Assembly (NCBI RefSeq): GCF_001467825.1
Contig: NZ_LNYK01000001.1
Location: 1-61,984 of the forward strand
Source of the DNA: Legionella londiniensis
GTDB taxonomy: Bacteria > Pseudomonadota > Gammaproteobacteria > Legionellales > Legionellaceae
Direction of reading: 5' to 3'
DNA: 61,984 nt
The position numbers and the translations under genes are program-made. Positions within the stretch are counted from its first letter, which is position 1; each line of letters opens with the position of its first letter. Shown here piece after piece: positions 41,717 to 53,131 of the stretch. The notes beneath the pieces are model-generated. The model did no database searches. It had not been told where the DNA came from and saw nothing but the letters and a program-made list of their open reading frames with translations.

Positions 41717-43585
41717 TTAGCTTTCGTCACCTTCGAGGAAGCTGCGTAATTTTTCAGATCTGGATGGATGGCGCAGCTTTCTGAGAGCTTTTGCTTCAAT
41801 TTGGCGAATCCGCTCACGGGTTACGTCAAACTGTTTGCCCACTTCTTCAAGCGTGTGATCCGTATTCATTTCAATACCAAATCTCATACGTAACACTTTG
41901 GCTTCTCTTGGTGTCAAAGTCTCGAGGATTTCAAGTGTTGCTTCGCGCAAGCCTTCTGTGGTGGCCGAGTCAATAGGAGATTCGATGTTGCTGTCTTCAA
42001 TAAAGTCACCTAAATGCGAATCTTCATCGTCGCCAACGGGTGTTTCCATGGAGATGGGTTCTTTGGCGATTTTTAAAACCTTGCGGATTTTATCTTCGCT
42101 TAACTCCATTTTTTCGGCCAGCTCTTCAGGTGTTGCTTCTCGGCCTGTTTCCTGAAGAATTTGGCGGGAAATGCGGTTTAGTTTGTTAATGGTTTCAATC
42201 ATATGCACCGGAATACGGATGGTGCGAGCCTGATCGGCAATAGAGCGGGTTATAGCCTGACGAATCCACCAGGTGGCATAGGTAGAAAACTTGTAGCCGC
42301 GACGATACTCAAATTTATCAACAGCTTTCATTAAACCAATATTGCCTTCCTGAATTAGATCAAGGAACTGCAAGCCGCGGTTGGTATATTTTTTGGCGAT
42401 TGAAATCACCAAACGCAGGTTGGCTTCCACCATTTCTTTTTTTGCTCGGCGAGCTTTTGCTTCACCAATAGACATCTTGCGGTTAATGTCTTTGATTTCA
42501 CTGATGGTTAAGCCGTATTCATTTTCAAAATTAGCGAGTTTTGCTTGCAGGTTTTTGATTTCATCGCTGTATTCGGCAATACGGGGAAGATCCAGTTTTT
42601 TGGAATGTTTGCCAATTAATGTTTCTAGCCAATTTAAATCTGTTTCCTGGCCTGGGAATGTATCGATAAACAATTTTCGCGGAATGCGGGCCTTTTCAAT
42701 GCAGATACGCATAACTTGGCGTTCGTATTCACGTATATGGTTACGCAGTTGACGAAAATGGCGGGTTAATTTATCAACTTCTCTGGAAGTGAGCTTAAAT
42801 TTCAAGAAAGATTCAGACATCACTTCGAGCAATTCAATGGTTTTTTTCGCAGTTCGGCCGTGCTTGTTCAAAGAAGCGATAGCTTTTTCATAATTTTCGC
42901 GCAACTCGTCAAAATAGATTTTCGCCTGCTCCGGATTGGGCCCTTCGTCAACTTCAGCGATACCGCCGTCACCGTCCTCATCTTCTTCACTTTCATCATC
43001 CATGAGATTGTCGGCCGCTTCTTGCTGACTCTCATCAAGCATGGAGCCGATACTGGCTGCCGGTGCTTCGTCTTCAGAGCCTGCAAATCCGCTGATGATT
43101 TCACTTAAGCGAATTTCATCAGCAAGTACCCGCTCATAATCTTCCATTAGAAGCTGCACGGTTTCAGGATAATGGGCAAGGGATTTTAATACCTGATAAA
43201 TTCCCTCTTCGATGCGTTTGGCGATCTGAATTTCACCTTCCCGGGTCAGCAATTCCACAGTACCCATTTCACGCATATACATACGGACTGGATCAGTGGT
43301 CCGCCCGGTTTCCTTATCTACGGAAGCCAGTACCGCAGCCGCTTCTTCAACATCTTCGGGAGCTTCTTCGGTGGTGCCGAGCAGAGCCAGTTCATCTTCG
43401 CTAGGTTGATGCTCAAAGACTTTAATATTCATGTCCTCGAGCATGCTGATGATGACATCGAAATGTTCAGTATCAACGATATTGGGTAACAAATCATTAA
43501 TCTGGGCATAGGTTAAATAATTTTGCTCTTTTCCCAGGCTGATTACTTTGGTAATTTGGGAGCGCTGTTGTTCTTGATCATTCAT
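41717..43585 (-). CDS. rpoD: RNA polymerase primary sigma factor RpoD (sigma-70)
   Basis: 622 aa from the ATG at 43585; one two codons upstream (43591) is an alternative and neither has a good ribosome site. Sigma regions in order: 1.1 ([17 protein letters not shown]), 1.2 ([21 protein letters not shown]), an acidic non-conserved region (about 180-220), 2 ([36 protein letters not shown]), 3 and 4 ([30 protein letters not shown]). Last gene of the rpsU-dnaG-rpoD group. Confidence 0.97.
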   Translation of the reverse strand: MNDQEQQRSQITKVISLGKEQNYLTYAQINDLLPNIVDTEHFDVIISMLEDMNIKVFEHQPSEDELALLGTTEEAPEDVEEAAAVLASVDKETGRTTDPVRMYMREMGTVELLTREGEIQIAKRIEEGIYQVLKSLAHYPETVQLLMEDYERVLADEIRLSEIISGFAGSEDEAPAASIGSMLDESQQEAADNLMDDESEEDEDGDGGIAEVDEGPNPEQAKIYFDELRENYEKAIASLNKHGRTAKKTIELLEVMSESFLKFKLTSREVDKLTRHFRQLRNHIREYERQVMRICIEKARIPRKLFIDTFPGQETDLNWLETLIGKHSKKLDLPRIAEYSDEIKNLQAKLANFENEYGLTISEIKDINRKMSIGEAKARRAKKEMVEANLRLVISIAKKYTNRGLQFLDLIQEGNIGLMKAVDKFEYRRGYKFSTYATWWIRQAITRSIADQARTIRIPVHMIETINKLNRISRQILQETGREATPEELAEKMELSEDKIRKVLKIAKEPISMETPVGDDEDSHLGDFIEDSNIESPIDSATTEGLREATLEILETLTPREAKVLRMRFGIEMNTDHTLEEVGKQFDVTRERIRQIEAKALRKLRHPSRSEKLRSFLEGDES

Positions 43586-43682
43586 AGTCATGGGTATTTG
43601 TTAAGGCTATTAAAAATTAAAAAAATTGATTTAATTATAAACTGGGTTTGGTTAACATACCAGTCATTCTCATTTGATGGTT

Positions 43683-45428
43683 TCAAGTGGGGTTAATATC
43701 ATTGCCATGTAAACTCCTATGTCGTTGCTGCAGCATTTGTTGTAATTGTAGACGATCCTTTTCAGATAAGCCTTCGTGCCTGGCTTTTTCCAGTAACTGC
43801 TGAATTTTGTTTTCCCGAGATTGTTTGGTCAAAAAAAGGATGATATCAATGAATTCTTTAGCCAAGGCTTCTTCAGGAACCTGGTGATCCCAGGCTGCCA
43901 ATTTATTCAGCGATTCAAAATAGCTTGTGTCGCGCCATGACTCTACAAGTGTTGCCGTGTTGATTTCAGGATTGCCCGCTACCTGCTCCATCAGCGTTTT
44001 TAGCACATTTAATTTTGCATCATCAAGGATTTCGGGATTAATTTGTTCCTTGCAAAGAAGGTAAATTTCAGGATGCTGTAACAAGAGGGCGATGGCTATG
44101 CGGATAGGGGAACGCTTGATAGGGATGCCAGGCTCAACATTTTTTTCGTATTTGTGTTCTGCAAGGAGATGATTAATCCGATGAATATCAAGCCGCGTTA
44201 TGCGGGCGAGCTCATTGATTAAAAGCTGCCGATAAGGTCCTTCGCCCATTTTTTGCAGATAGGGGCTTGCGGCATTGAGCAGTCGGCTTTTTCCGGCAAG
44301 CGTTGAACAATCGATATCATGCATGATGTGCATCAAGAAAAACTTGCTTAAGGACAAAGCCCCAATCATGCGTTCAAGAAAGCCCTCTTTACCTTCAAGG
44401 CGCACCATGCTGTCTGGATCATGGCCTTCAGGAAGGAAAACAAATGACGCATCGAGGCCCTCATTCAAATGAGGGAAGCAGCTTTCCAGAGCGCGCCATG
44501 CGGCTTTCCTGCCGGCAGCGTCGCCATCAAAGCAAAAGACGAGCTGGCGGGTGTATTTGCTCAGTAACTGGATATGATAACTGCTGGTGGCGGTACCCAA
44601 GGCGGCAACGGCATTGAATATCCCAAATTGCGCGAGTGCGATTACATCCATATAACCTTCAACAATGATAATTTTAGGTGGATTGCTGTTTTGTTGGATA
44701 ACTTGATGCAAACCGTACAGTTCCCGGCTTTTCTGGAAAATGACTGTTTCTGGCGAGTTAAGATATTTAGGCTGCTGCTCTGGATCAATAGAACGGCCGC
44801 CAAACCCAATAATGCGGCCATGGCGGTCATGTATGGGATAGATGATGCGGTGACGGTAGCGATCATATATTTTACCATCCTCTTTTTGAACCACCATACC
44901 CGTGGTTATTAATTCTTTTTTATATTTTCTGAATTTTGATTCCAAACTATGCCAGCCTTGCGGCGCATAGCCAAGCTGATACAGTTTTGCAATTTCTCCG
45001 CTGACGCCTCTGTTTTTTAGGTACAAAACTGCTTGCTGCCCGCTTGTTTTTAATTGTTGCTGATAAAATTTTGCAACCTCGGTCAATAGGCTATATAGGC
45101 TTAACGTCTGGTTATGCCCGCTTTTATTGTCTCGGGGAACTTGCATGCCAAGGCGCTGAGCCAGCGTATCGATCGCTTCGATAAAACTCAACTGCAGGTA
45201 ATTCATAGCAAAGCTGATGACATTGCCGCTCGCGCCACAACCAAAACAATGGTAGAACTGTTTTTTTGCAACCACATTGAATGACGGGGTTTTTTCATGA
45301 TGGAACGGGCAGCAGGCAATATGGCTGTTGCCCCTTTTTTTTAAAGGCACATAGCCGTCAATGAATTCAACAATATCGGTGCGATGGAGTATCTCGTCAA
45401 TGAATGGCTGTGGGATTAAGCCGGACAT
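43683..45428 (-). CDS. dnaG: DNA primase DnaG
   Basis: 581 aa from the ATG at 45428 (an ATG three codons upstream overlaps the ribosome site). The zinc-binding domain (CPFHHEKTPSF, then CFGCGASG) is followed by the TOPRIM core (IIVEGYMDVIAL, CFDGDAAGRKA) and a C-terminal helicase-binding domain. It makes the RNA primers for replication. It lies between a terminator (45586-45616) and rpoD, the conserved arrangement of the macromolecular synthesis operon. Confidence 0.96.
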   Translation of the reverse strand: MSGLIPQPFIDEILHRTDIVEFIDGYVPLKKRGNSHIACCPFHHEKTPSFNVVAKKQFYHCFGCGASGNVISFAMNYLQLSFIEAIDTLAQRLGMQVPRDNKSGHNQTLSLYSLLTEVAKFYQQQLKTSGQQAVLYLKNRGVSGEIAKLYQLGYAPQGWHSLESKFRKYKKELITTGMVVQKEDGKIYDRYRHRIIYPIHDRHGRIIGFGGRSIDPEQQPKYLNSPETVIFQKSRELYGLHQVIQQNSNPPKIIIVEGYMDVIALAQFGIFNAVAALGTATSSYHIQLLSKYTRQLVFCFDGDAAGRKAAWRALESCFPHLNEGLDASFVFLPEGHDPDSMVRLEGKEGFLERMIGALSLSKFFLMHIMHDIDCSTLAGKSRLLNAASPYLQKMGEGPYRQLLINELARITRLDIHRINHLLAEHKYEKNVEPGIPIKRSPIRIAIALLLQHPEIYLLCKEQINPEILDDAKLNVLKTLMEQVAGNPEINTATLVESWRDTSYFESLNKLAAWDHQVPEEALAKEFIDIILFLTKQSRENKIQQLLEKARHEGLSEKDRLQLQQMLQQRHRSLHGNDINPT

Positions 45429-45585
45429 AATCTGCATCCAATATGTTCAAAGGCAACTGCTGCAGCGCCAATAAGTTAAAAATACATACGGAAATCATTA
45501 ATTGTTAATTGAATCAGTACACATCTAATCATGCGCTACTATTTTTATGCAGTGCTGCAGCCGGATTCGTGACTTGGTGAATATG

Positions 45586-45616
45586 AAAAAAATGCGCAGA
45601 CATTAGGCTGCGCATT
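45586..45616 (-). terminator. Rho-independent terminator between yqeY and dnaG
   Basis: Read on the minus strand, AATGCGCAG (45616-45608) pairs perfectly with CTGCGCATT (45599-45591) around an 8-nt loop and is followed by a T-run (45592-45586). It would end or attenuate transcripts from rpsU-yqeY before dnaG, like the internal terminator known in the Escherichia coli rpsU-dnaG-rpoD operon. Confidence 0.8.
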
Positions 45617-45655
45617 AGATTTAACCGTGAATATTGCACGAGTTATAAGAAATAT

Positions 45656-46099
45656 TTAAGACAGCTTTTCTTTAATTAAGCTGCTGACTTTACTCATGTC
45701 AGCGCGGCCCTGCATTTGGGGTTTTAAAATAGCCATGACCTTGCCCATGTCACTCATTTGTTTTGCCCCAACTGTATCGATGGCATTATCAATCAAGGCT
45801 TTTACTTCCTCGTTGGTCAGAGGCACTGGCAAATACCGGTTGATGATACCCAGCTCATATTCTTCCTGCGCAACCAAATCATCCCTGCCTGCAGACTTGA
45901 ATTGTGAAATAGATTCTTTGCGCTGCTTGGCTAGTTTATCCAGTATTGCCAGCATACGTACATCATCCACTTCAACGCGCTCATCTACTTCGACTTGCTT
46001 GACAGCAGCATTGATTAGCCGCAGCGTCTCCAGCTGCTGCTTGTCCTTGGCGCGCATGGCCTCTTTTAAGTCATTGCTAATCTGTTCTTTAATAGTCAT
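45656..46099 (-). CDS. yqeY: GatB/YqeY-domain protein
   Basis: 147 aa, the whole length being one YqeY domain (related to the tail of the GatB amidotransferase subunit): KEQISNDLKEAMRAKDK at the start, LRLINAAVKQ, and DMGKVMAILKPQMQGRADMS near the end. Its function is not established; in many Proteobacteria it lies between rpsU and dnaG as here. It begins 3 bp after rpsU. Confidence 0.93.
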   Translation of the reverse strand: MTIKEQISNDLKEAMRAKDKQQLETLRLINAAVKQVEVDERVEVDDVRMLAILDKLAKQRKESISQFKSAGRDDLVAQEEYELGIINRYLPVPLTNEEVKALIDNAIDTVGAKQMSDMGKVMAILKPQMQGRADMSKVSSLIKEKLS

Positions 46100-46102
46100 T
46101 GA

Positions 46103-46330
46103 TTATTTACGTCTTCGCTTAACAATACGGTTTGTGGTCAGTTCACGAGACATTTTTTTCAGGTGACGCTTAACGGCGGCAGCCTGTTTACGTTTGCGCT
46201 CTGCGGTGGGTTTTTCATAAAACTCGCGACGGCGCAACTCGGTTAAAATACCGGCTTTCTCACAAGCACGCTTGAAACGGCGCAATGCGTATTCAGGATT
46301 TTCGCCTTCTTTTACGCGAACGGTAGGCAT
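46103..46330 (-). CDS. rpsU: 30S ribosomal protein S21
   Basis: 75 aa. [21 protein letters not shown] at the start and a very basic C-terminus ([17 protein letters not shown]) are typical of S21. First gene of the macromolecular synthesis operon; S21 is needed for initiation on natural mRNAs. Confidence 0.97.
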   Translation of the reverse strand: MPTVRVKEGENPEYALRRFKRACEKAGILTELRRREFYEKPTAERKRKQAAAVKRHLKKMSRELTTNRIVKRRRK

Positions 46331-46583
46331 TAAACTTTCCTCAAAAAAATTACTAACAATAGGGTGGCAATTCTAGTAGTACTATTTGCGGCAGTCAAGT
46401 TTATTTGTATTTTAGCAATCATTTTCGTTTATAATGCGCTATTTCCTGCGATTGATTTCTATGGAGATCATCATCTGAATGACTGGGCTGCCTTAGGCTG
46501 TTTCCCTGACAACCCGATGGATGATGAAAACCAGGACGGAATCAACAAAACAGTGCACTTTTTTAAACATCATTGGTGGTCTT

Positions 46584-47603
46584 ATGCGTGTGTTGGGTAT
46601 TGAAACATCCTGCGATGAAACGGGCGTTGCGATATATGATGCTCAAAGAGGGTTGTTGGCTCATGCCTTGTATTCGCAAATCAGGCTGCATCGCCAGTTT
46701 GGCGGGGTCGTGCCTGAGCTTGCATCGCGGGATCACATCAAGCATCTGGTGGCTTTAGTCGATGAAGCATTACAACATTCTTCAATGCATAAAAATGAAC
46801 TCGATGCAGTAGCTTATACCGCAGGGCCAGGTTTGGTTGGCGCCTTGCTCAGCGGCGCCTGCTTCGCTAAAAGCTTTGCCTTTGCGCTTGACATCCCGGC
46901 TTTAGCTGTGCATCACCTTGAAGCTCATTTACTGGCCGCAAAAATGGATTCGCCATCCCTTGAGTTTCCCTTTATTGTACTTTTGGTATCCGGCGGCCAC
47001 ACTCAGCTTATTGAAGCAAAAGAGTTGGGTCATTATAAGGTTTTGGGCGATACGGTGGATGATGCAGTTGGTGAAGCATTTGATAAAACCGCGAAGCTCA
47101 TGGGCATTCCCTATCCTGGAGGAGCAAAGCTTGCAAAGCTTGCTGATCAATATAACCTGAAACATGAACCGGAGCTCCCGAAATTTCCGAGGCCAATGAC
47201 CGACAGGCCAGGCTTGAATTTTAGTTTCAGCGGATTAAAGACACACGCCCTGACAACCTGGAACAACAGTGCTCAGGACGAAGAAGCCCGCCAGCGCATA
47301 GCGTATGCGTTTCAGGAAGCAGTTGTTGAAACGTTGCTTATCAAATGCAGGCGCGCAGTACAACAAACCCATTGTCAGCAATTGGTTGTAGCAGGCGGGG
47401 TTGGTGCAAATCGAAGTTTGCGGGAAGGGCTTGCCCGGCTTATGGCTGAGATGGGCGGACAGGTTTATTTCCCCCGTCTTGAGTATTGCACTGATAATGG
47501 CGCTATGGTTGCTTATGCGGGCTGCTTGCATTTATTAAAAAATAAAAAAGATCCAAACTGGGAAATCGCTGTGAAAGCCCGATGGCCGCTTGGCGATTTC
47601 TAA
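46584..47603 (+). CDS. tsaD: tRNA t6A37 threonylcarbamoyltransferase TsaD
   Basis: 339 aa from the ATG at 46584, where the family motif [13 protein letters not shown] begins; the frame is open from 46521. Metal ligands are in [10 protein letters not shown] (HxxxH) and CTDNGAM near the C-terminus. TsaD moves threonylcarbamoyl to A37 of ANN-reading tRNAs, with TsaB and TsaE encoded elsewhere. It is divergent from rpsU, as in many gammaproteobacteria, and convergent with plsY. Confidence 0.96.
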   Translation: MRVLGIETSCDETGVAIYDAQRGLLAHALYSQIRLHRQFGGVVPELASRDHIKHLVALVDEALQHSSMHKNELDAVAYTAGPGLVGALLSGACFAKSFAFALDIPALAVHHLEAHLLAAKMDSPSLEFPFIVLLVSGGHTQLIEAKELGHYKVLGDTVDDAVGEAFDKTAKLMGIPYPGGAKLAKLADQYNLKHEPELPKFPRPMTDRPGLNFSFSGLKTHALTTWNNSAQDEEARQRIAYAFQEAVVETLLIKCRRAVQQTHCQQLVVAGGVGANRSLREGLARLMAEMGGQVYFPRLEYCTDNGAMVAYAGCLHLLKNKKDPNWEIAVKARWPLGDF

Positions 47604-47663
47604 AAAATAGATTTTAATCGAGCCCACGTCATCATTTTTTCAAGTCTTTAATTGCCTAATGTA

Positions 47664-48383
47664 TCATTTTTTATCAGAGGGCGGTGTTGATTCTTCTGTA
47701 ATGATTTTGGGTTGGGAAGGTTTTGGAATTTCTTCACCAGCGGTTGGTTCATTAGGCAGTTCTTCAGTTTTTTCCTTGCTTCGAAAAATGATTTTGGGCT
47801 CCACTCCATCGATAAGACGGGTAATATTATGCCGATGTTTATAGAGGATAAATAAGCTGATGAACATTAATGGCATGAAAGCGTTGACATGGTTGAAAAT
47901 AAATAGGGAATAAAAAGGTGCAAAAATGATGGAAACAATAGATGCCAGAGAAGAATAGCGGGTAAAATTGGCTACTAAAAGCCAGGTAGCAACAACCATG
48001 GAGCCAAGGATAATATTTAAACCAAAAAAAGCTCCCAGTGCGGTAGCGACTCCTTTTCCGCCCTTAAATTGAAAAAATACGGGGTACATGTGGCCCAAAA
48101 CGGCGGCGAAAGCTGTAAAGCCAACTGTTGCAGCGCTCCCGCTTAGTAAATTGACCATCAATACCGGAAGAAAACCTTTCAACATGTCAGCGAATAAAAC
48201 AATGATGGCATATTTTTTCCCAGCAAGCCGTAAAACATTCGTGGCGCCAGGGTTTTTGGAGCCTTCAATGCGGGGATCCGGCAAGGCAAAAATCCTGCAT
48301 ACAACTATTGCGGAGCAAAAAGAACCCACAATATAACCGAGAAGTACACAAAGCATAAAAAAAAGAAAGGCCAGCATATCCAT
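47664..48383 (-). CDS. plsY: Glycerol-3-phosphate acyltransferase PlsY
   Basis: 239 aa. Motifs of the polytopic acyl-phosphate-dependent enzyme: GSFCSAIVVCR, DPRIEGSKNPGATNVLRLAGK, FKGGKGVATALG and the C-terminal RHRHNITRL-like segment (here HRHNITRLIDG). It is longer than usual (about 200 aa) by a polar, Pro/Glu-rich tail of about 45 residues after GVEPKIIF. It makes lysophosphatidic acid in the inner membrane. Confidence 0.95.
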   Translation of the reverse strand: MDMLAFLFFMLCVLLGYIVGSFCSAIVVCRIFALPDPRIEGSKNPGATNVLRLAGKKYAIIVLFADMLKGFLPVLMVNLLSGSAATVGFTAFAAVLGHMYPVFFQFKGGKGVATALGAFFGLNIILGSMVVATWLLVANFTRYSSLASIVSIIFAPFYSLFIFNHVNAFMPLMFISLFILYKHRHNITRLIDGVEPKIIFRSKEKTEELPNEPTAGEEIPKPSQPKIITEESTPPSDKK

Positions 48384-48509
48384 TTTTCTCCGCGCGGCAA
48401 ATTGCAGCTATTATCAGGGAAGAGGCAATAATTGTGAAGCCCGGCATTTGTCTCAGGCTGTCCATTGCCAAAAAATTTTTTTAGAGTCTTTTGAAATATA
48501 GCGTCATAC

Positions 48510-49637
48510 TTATGGCAGGAATATTGCCTGCAAATCATTGGTATAGCGTCTTCCAAGTTCAGTAACCTGCCAGACATCATCATTCAGCATAATTAATCCC
48601 TTATTTTTTGCCTCGTTCAATCCAGGCATTAACAGATCAAGGGCCAAGCCTGTGCGTTCGCCAAAAAGCGCCAAGGGGATTGGCTGTTGCAGGCGGCTAG
48701 TATTCAGCATGAATTCAAATATCAGATCATCAGCGTTGATACGGGTTGTCTCGGCAAGAAAGGGTTTATGGCAATCGAGATAATCATTGGGCTGGCGATG
48801 TTTGCGCGTCCGATATATATCATTACCCCGGGTATGCTTGCCATGCGCGCCTGCGCCAATGCCGTAGTAATCGCCAAATAACCAGTAGTTTAGATTGTGG
48901 CGGGAAAACCGGTTATTACGGCAGAAAGCAGAAATTTCATAGCGCAGGTAATGATTTTCCTTAAGTTTTGCAAAACCCTGTTCTTCCATCTCGCATACAA
49001 TTTCCTCAGAAGGAAGCGGTGGCTTTGTCTTATAGAACGCCGTATTGGGTTCAATGGTTAATTGATACCAGGACAAATGCTCAGGTTCATGGGCAAGCGC
49101 TGTTTGCAAGTCAAGCATTCCCTCCTGTACTGTCTGGTTGGGCAGGCTGTGCATCAGATCAAGATTCAAATTGTCAAAGCCTGCGCTTCTTGCGGCATCT
49201 ATGGCGCAATGGGCCTGCCGGCTGTCATGTATACGCCCGAGGGCGCGCAGATGCATGGGGTTGAAGCTCTGTATCCCGATTGATAAACGGTTAATCCCAA
49301 GGGCACGGTATTCAGCAAACCGCTGCTGCTCAACCGTACCAGGATTGGCTTCCAGGGTGATTTCAATATCGCCTGCGAAGTTTAGCCTTTGCTTTAATTG
49401 TACAAACAGCATTTCGTATGCTTTTGGAGTGAGCAAGCTTGGTGTTCCGCCGCCAATAAAAATCGATTCTATCAATCCTGCAGGAAAGCGTTCGAGATCG
49501 TTATCCAGGTCTTCTATTAATGCAGCGATATATTGCGTCTCGGGCAACAGCCCAGGGCTTTGATGAGAGTTAAAATCACAATAGGGGCATTTGCGGATGC
49601 ACCACGGGATGTGAATATAAAGTGATACCGGTATCAT
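48510..49637 (-). CDS. hemW: Radical SAM heme chaperone HemW
   Basis: 375 aa. The N-terminus has IPWCIRKCPYCDF, the CxxxCxxC cluster motif, then GGGTPSLL and the HemN/HemW pattern GINRLSIGIQSF. The last 80 residues are the HemN C-terminal domain. HemW delivers heme and lacks the longer N-terminus of true coproporphyrinogen dehydrogenase HemN. It lies upstream of plsY in the same direction, 126 bp away. Confidence 0.92.
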   Translation of the reverse strand: MIPVSLYIHIPWCIRKCPYCDFNSHQSPGLLPETQYIAALIEDLDNDLERFPAGLIESIFIGGGTPSLLTPKAYEMLFVQLKQRLNFAGDIEITLEANPGTVEQQRFAEYRALGINRLSIGIQSFNPMHLRALGRIHDSRQAHCAIDAARSAGFDNLNLDLMHSLPNQTVQEGMLDLQTALAHEPEHLSWYQLTIEPNTAFYKTKPPLPSEEIVCEMEEQGFAKLKENHYLRYEISAFCRNNRFSRHNLNYWLFGDYYGIGAGAHGKHTRGNDIYRTRKHRQPNDYLDCHKPFLAETTRINADDLIFEFMLNTSRLQQPIPLALFGERTGLALDLLMPGLNEAKNKGLIMLNDDVWQVTELGRRYTNDLQAIFLP

Positions 49638-49824
49638 GAAGTTGTAAAATAGACTGGCTTGTTAAGTTAGACAATAGTACCATAAGTTGCAAACTAATTT
49701 GCCAGTTTACAGACAGGCTCCAGGAACAAACTCTAAAAGATTACGCCGGTTTCCGTGGAATTCATATTCAAACTGCCGTGCCGGCTAATATTATGCTTTA
49801 TTTAAGAAAAAAGAGGATAAAATT

Positions 49825-50841
49825 ATGCACAACAGAGTTAGAGTGGCTGTTACCGGTGCAGCAGGACACATCGGTTATGCCTTGCTATTTCGCATTGCTT
49901 CAGGGCAAATGTTTGGTCCTGATACCGATATCGAATTAAATCTGCTGGAGCTCGAACAAGCTTTGCCCGCACTTGAGGGAGTTGCAATGGAGCTTGAAGA
50001 TTGCGCGTTTCCCCTGCTAAAGCGGGTTGTATGCACCAGCAGTCTCAAAGAAGCAATGGAAGGCGTAAACTGGGCCTTACTGGTTGGCTCGGTACCCCGT
50101 AAGCAAGGCATGGAACGCTCTGATTTGCTGCAGATCAACGGCGGTATTTTTACAAAACAAGGGCAAGCTATTAATGATTATGCAAGCGATGATGTGCGCG
50201 TGTTTGTGGTGGGCAACCCTTGTAATACGAACTGTCTTATTGCCAAACACCACGCTCCTGATGTTCCTGACGATCGTTTTTATGCCATGACGACACTGGA
50301 TGAATTAAGAGCCCGCGCCCAGCTTGCCAAAAAAGCAGGAGTTGATATCACTGAAGTCTCGCAAATGACGATTTGGGGTAATCATTCAGCAACACAATTC
50401 CCGGACTTTTATCATGCCAAGATTGACGGCATTTCTGCGGCTAAAGTTATTAATGACGAGACCTGGCTTAAAGAAACCTTTGTGAGCAAAGTGCAACAAC
50501 GCGGCGCTGAAGTTATTAAGGCAAGAGGTTCGTCTTCTGCTGCTTCTGCCGCCAATGCTATCGTGGTTGGGGTGAATCATCTGGTAAAAGATACGCCAGA
50601 ACATGAATCCTTTTCCATGGCACTCTCCTCCAATGGAGAATATGGTGTTGATGAAGGACTGATTTTCTCATTTCCGTGTCGACGCGAACATGGCTTTGTG
50701 CGCCGCGTAGGCCTTGAACATGGCGTGGTACGTGTCGTTGAAGGACTGGAATTTAACGAATACAGCCAGCAAAAATTCAATGCAACCCTTGAAGAATTGC
50801 GTAACGAGCGTGATACAGTTAAGGCATTGGGCTTAATTTAA
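49825..50841 (+). CDS. mdh: Malate dehydrogenase
   Basis: 338 aa. NAD-binding motif [19 protein letters not shown], substrate-binding R residues in [15 protein letters not shown], catalytic His in [13 protein letters not shown]. It is the longer type-2 (cytosolic-like) MDH, different from the Escherichia coli type. AGAGG lies nine bases before the ATG. The next 60 bp end in a bidirectional hairpin. Confidence 0.95.
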   Translation: MHNRVRVAVTGAAGHIGYALLFRIASGQMFGPDTDIELNLLELEQALPALEGVAMELEDCAFPLLKRVVCTSSLKEAMEGVNWALLVGSVPRKQGMERSDLLQINGGIFTKQGQAINDYASDDVRVFVVGNPCNTNCLIAKHHAPDVPDDRFYAMTTLDELRARAQLAKKAGVDITEVSQMTIWGNHSATQFPDFYHAKIDGISAAKVINDETWLKETFVSKVQQRGAEVIKARGSSSAASAANAIVVGVNHLVKDTPEHESFSMALSSNGEYGVDEGLIFSFPCRREHGFVRRVGLEHGVVRVVEGLEFNEYSQQKFNATLEELRNERDTVKALGLI

Positions 50842-50865
50842 CAACTCAATCCGGCAATGCTGTTT

Positions 50866-50899
50866 AACCATCAGAGATGCGTCATCATCTCTGATGGTT
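50866..50899. terminator. Bidirectional hairpin between mdh and prmA
   Basis: AACCATCAGAGATG (50866-50879) and CATCTCTGATGGTT (50886-50899) form a perfect 14-bp stem with a 6-nt loop, between the convergent stops of mdh and prmA. No T-run follows in either direction, so efficiency may depend on stem strength. Confidence 0.65.
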
Positions 50900-51777
50900 C
50901 ATTCAACAGGCGTTTGTTTAGGTTTAAATATCAGCAAAACCCATTCATCTTTTTGCAAAGTGGTCAGCAGTTGAAAATGGGAGGCATAGGCTTCTGCCAG
51001 GATACTGGCCTGATCTTTAAGAATTCCGGATACAGCGAGCATGCCTTGTTGATTAACCAGCTGAAAAAATGACTCTTTGAGGGTCAATAAAGGCGACAGT
51101 AAAATATTGGCAATTAAAATATCACTGCTGTTTTGCAGGATTTCAGGGAAACCCGTCGTTAGATACTCTGAGCCCAAGGCATTGAGTTCTGCATTATATT
51201 GAGTAGCCTGCAGAGCTTGCTCATCTATATCCACGGCATAGGCATGCCGTGCTCCGAGTTTTAAGCCGGCAAGCGCTATGATGCCAGAACCACAGCCATA
51301 GTCTATGATGGTTTTTTGAGAAACATCAGCTTGCTCCAACCACTCAAGGCAAAGTGATGTGGTAGCGTGCGTTCCTGTACCGAAAGCAAGACCTGGATCC
51401 AGTATCAAATTGACCGCCTGGGTATCTGGAGGCGTCAGCCAGGAAGGGGTGACCCAGAGTCGTTTACCAAATCGTAACGGTTTAAATTCATCAAGGCAGG
51501 CGCGCTCCCAGTCTTTTTCGGGAAGGGGGGAAATGGAGGGGTTTAACTGCGGAAATCGTTCTGAAATTTGTCTTGCAGCTGCTTTTGCATCTTCAGGGTC
51601 GGCAAATAAAGCCTGAAAAATGACGTCAGGCCAAAGCGGGGTAGTTCCAAGCTCCGGCTCTAAAATGGCATTATCGAATTTATCAGTCAGAATTTGCGAT
51701 AATGCCCCACTTTCCTCCAGCAGTGCCGACAGCGGTTCAACATCCTCACGCCGGCATTCAATTTCAATCTGCAGCAC
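50899..51777 (-). CDS. prmA: Ribosomal protein L11 methyltransferase PrmA
   Basis: 292 aa. N-terminal recognition domain, then the SAM fold: LDPGLAFGTGTHATTSLCLEWL, IIDYGCGSGIIALAGLKLGA, and the NPPF-like NILLSPL in place of the usual NILAGPL. PrmA trimethylates L11. It is the last gene of the accB-accC group, with 2 bp between. Confidence 0.94.
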   Translation of the reverse strand: MLQIEIECRREDVEPLSALLEESGALSQILTDKFDNAILEPELGTTPLWPDVIFQALFADPEDAKAAARQISERFPQLNPSISPLPEKDWERACLDEFKPLRFGKRLWVTPSWLTPPDTQAVNLILDPGLAFGTGTHATTSLCLEWLEQADVSQKTIIDYGCGSGIIALAGLKLGARHAYAVDIDEQALQATQYNAELNALGSEYLTTGFPEILQNSSDILIANILLSPLLTLKESFFQLVNQQGMLAVSGILKDQASILAEAYASHFQLLTTLQKDEWVLLIFKPKQTPVE

Positions 51778-51779
51778 GA

Positions 51780-53120
51780 TTATTCCTTCAGCATTTTTTC
51801 TAAATAATGAATGTTGGTTCCCCCTTGCCTGAAGCCTTTGTCGTGTAAAATCCGTTGATGCAGCTCTATGTTGGTCTTAATGCCGTCAATGATGATTTCA
51901 TCCAAGGCATTGAGCATTCTCGCAAATGCTTCCTCCCTGGTTTCGCCATAACTGATTAGCTTGCCTATCATGGAATCATAATTTGGCGGAACGGTATAAC
52001 TGCTGTAGATGTGGGAGTCGAAACGGATGCCAGGCCCGCCCGGCTGATGGAGGAGTCGAATTGTGCCGGGCGAAGGCATGAACGATTTTGGATCTTCAGC
52101 ATTAATCCGGCATTCAAGGGCATGGCCTTTTAATTTGATTTTATCCTGAGTGAGGGTAAAAGGCATATCGCTTGCAATTTTGATTTGCTCTTTAATTAAA
52201 TCAATGCCTGTGACCAGCTCAGTTACCGGGTGCTCAACCTGAATGCGGGTATTCATTTCAATAAAGTAAAAGCACCCGTCCTGGTATAAAAATTCAAAAG
52301 TGCCGGCGCCTCGGTATTTTAATTCACAGCAGGCTTTAACCACTCGCTCGCCGATTTCACGGCGAAGCTCTTCTGTAAGCCCTGGGGCGGGAGCTTCCTC
52401 GATGACTTTTTGGTGACGGCGCTGCATTGAGCAGTCACGTTCCCCAAGATGCACCGCATTTCCCTTGCCGTCTCCCAGCACCTGGAATTCAATGTGGCGC
52501 GGGTTTTCCAGAAATTTTTCCATATAGACGACTGGATTGTTAAATGCGGCCTTGGCTTCACTGCGGGTCAGGCTGATGGCATTTAAGAGGTTTGCCTCGC
52601 TATGTACCACCCGCATGCCGCGTCCGCCCCCGCCGCCTGCGGCTTTAATGATAACGGGGTAACCAATTTTCCTCGCAAGGGCAAGATTTTTATCATCATC
52701 TTCAGATAAAGGACCATCAGAACCTGGAACGCAGGGAACGCCTGCCTGTTTCATGGCATTAATTGCAGAAACCTTATCACCCATTAAGCGGATGGTTTCA
52801 GCATGAGGGCCAATAAAGCGAAAGCCGCTTTGCTCAACGATTTCCGCGAAATCCGCATTTTCTGCCAAAAAACCATATCCTGGATGGATGGCAACGGCAT
52901 CTGTAATTTCTGCGGCAGATATAATTGCCGGTATATTGAGGTAGCTTTTTTGCGAGCTGGCAGGTCCAATACAGACAGTTTCATCAGCAAGGCGAACGTG
53001 CAGCAAATCTTTATCAACGTCTGAGTGAACAGCCACGGTTTTGATGCCAAGTTCCTTACAGGCGCGCAGAATTCGCAGAGCTATTTCGCCACGGTTGGCG
53101 ATTACAATCTTGCTTAACAT
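51780..53120 (-). CDS. accC: Biotin carboxylase AccC
   Basis: 446 aa, ATP-grasp fold. Glycine loop [14 protein letters not shown], catalytic motifs [14 protein letters not shown] and the N-terminal [15 protein letters not shown]. It carboxylates the biotin of AccB for acetyl-CoA carboxylase. Because a pyruvate carboxylase-B-type gene is divergent from this cluster, the same enzyme might also charge that biotin domain; this is inference. Confidence 0.96.
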   Translation of the reverse strand: MLSKIVIANRGEIALRILRACKELGIKTVAVHSDVDKDLLHVRLADETVCIGPASSQKSYLNIPAIISAAEITDAVAIHPGYGFLAENADFAEIVEQSGFRFIGPHAETIRLMGDKVSAINAMKQAGVPCVPGSDGPLSEDDDKNLALARKIGYPVIIKAAGGGGGRGMRVVHSEANLLNAISLTRSEAKAAFNNPVVYMEKFLENPRHIEFQVLGDGKGNAVHLGERDCSMQRRHQKVIEEAPAPGLTEELRREIGERVVKACCELKYRGAGTFEFLYQDGCFYFIEMNTRIQVEHPVTELVTGIDLIKEQIKIASDMPFTLTQDKIKLKGHALECRINAEDPKSFMPSPGTIRLLHQPGGPGIRFDSHIYSSYTVPPNYDSMIGKLISYGETREEAFARMLNALDEIIIDGIKTNIELHQRILHDKGFRQGGTNIHYLEKMLKE

Positions 53121-53131
53121 ACATATCGCCC

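Noticed and set aside
43430-43470. CTGATGA followed by GAAA, hammerhead-like core, inside rpoD
   Set aside because: The bases between the two core boxes (TGACATC) cannot form stem II, and the flanks do not pair. It is ordinary coding sequence.
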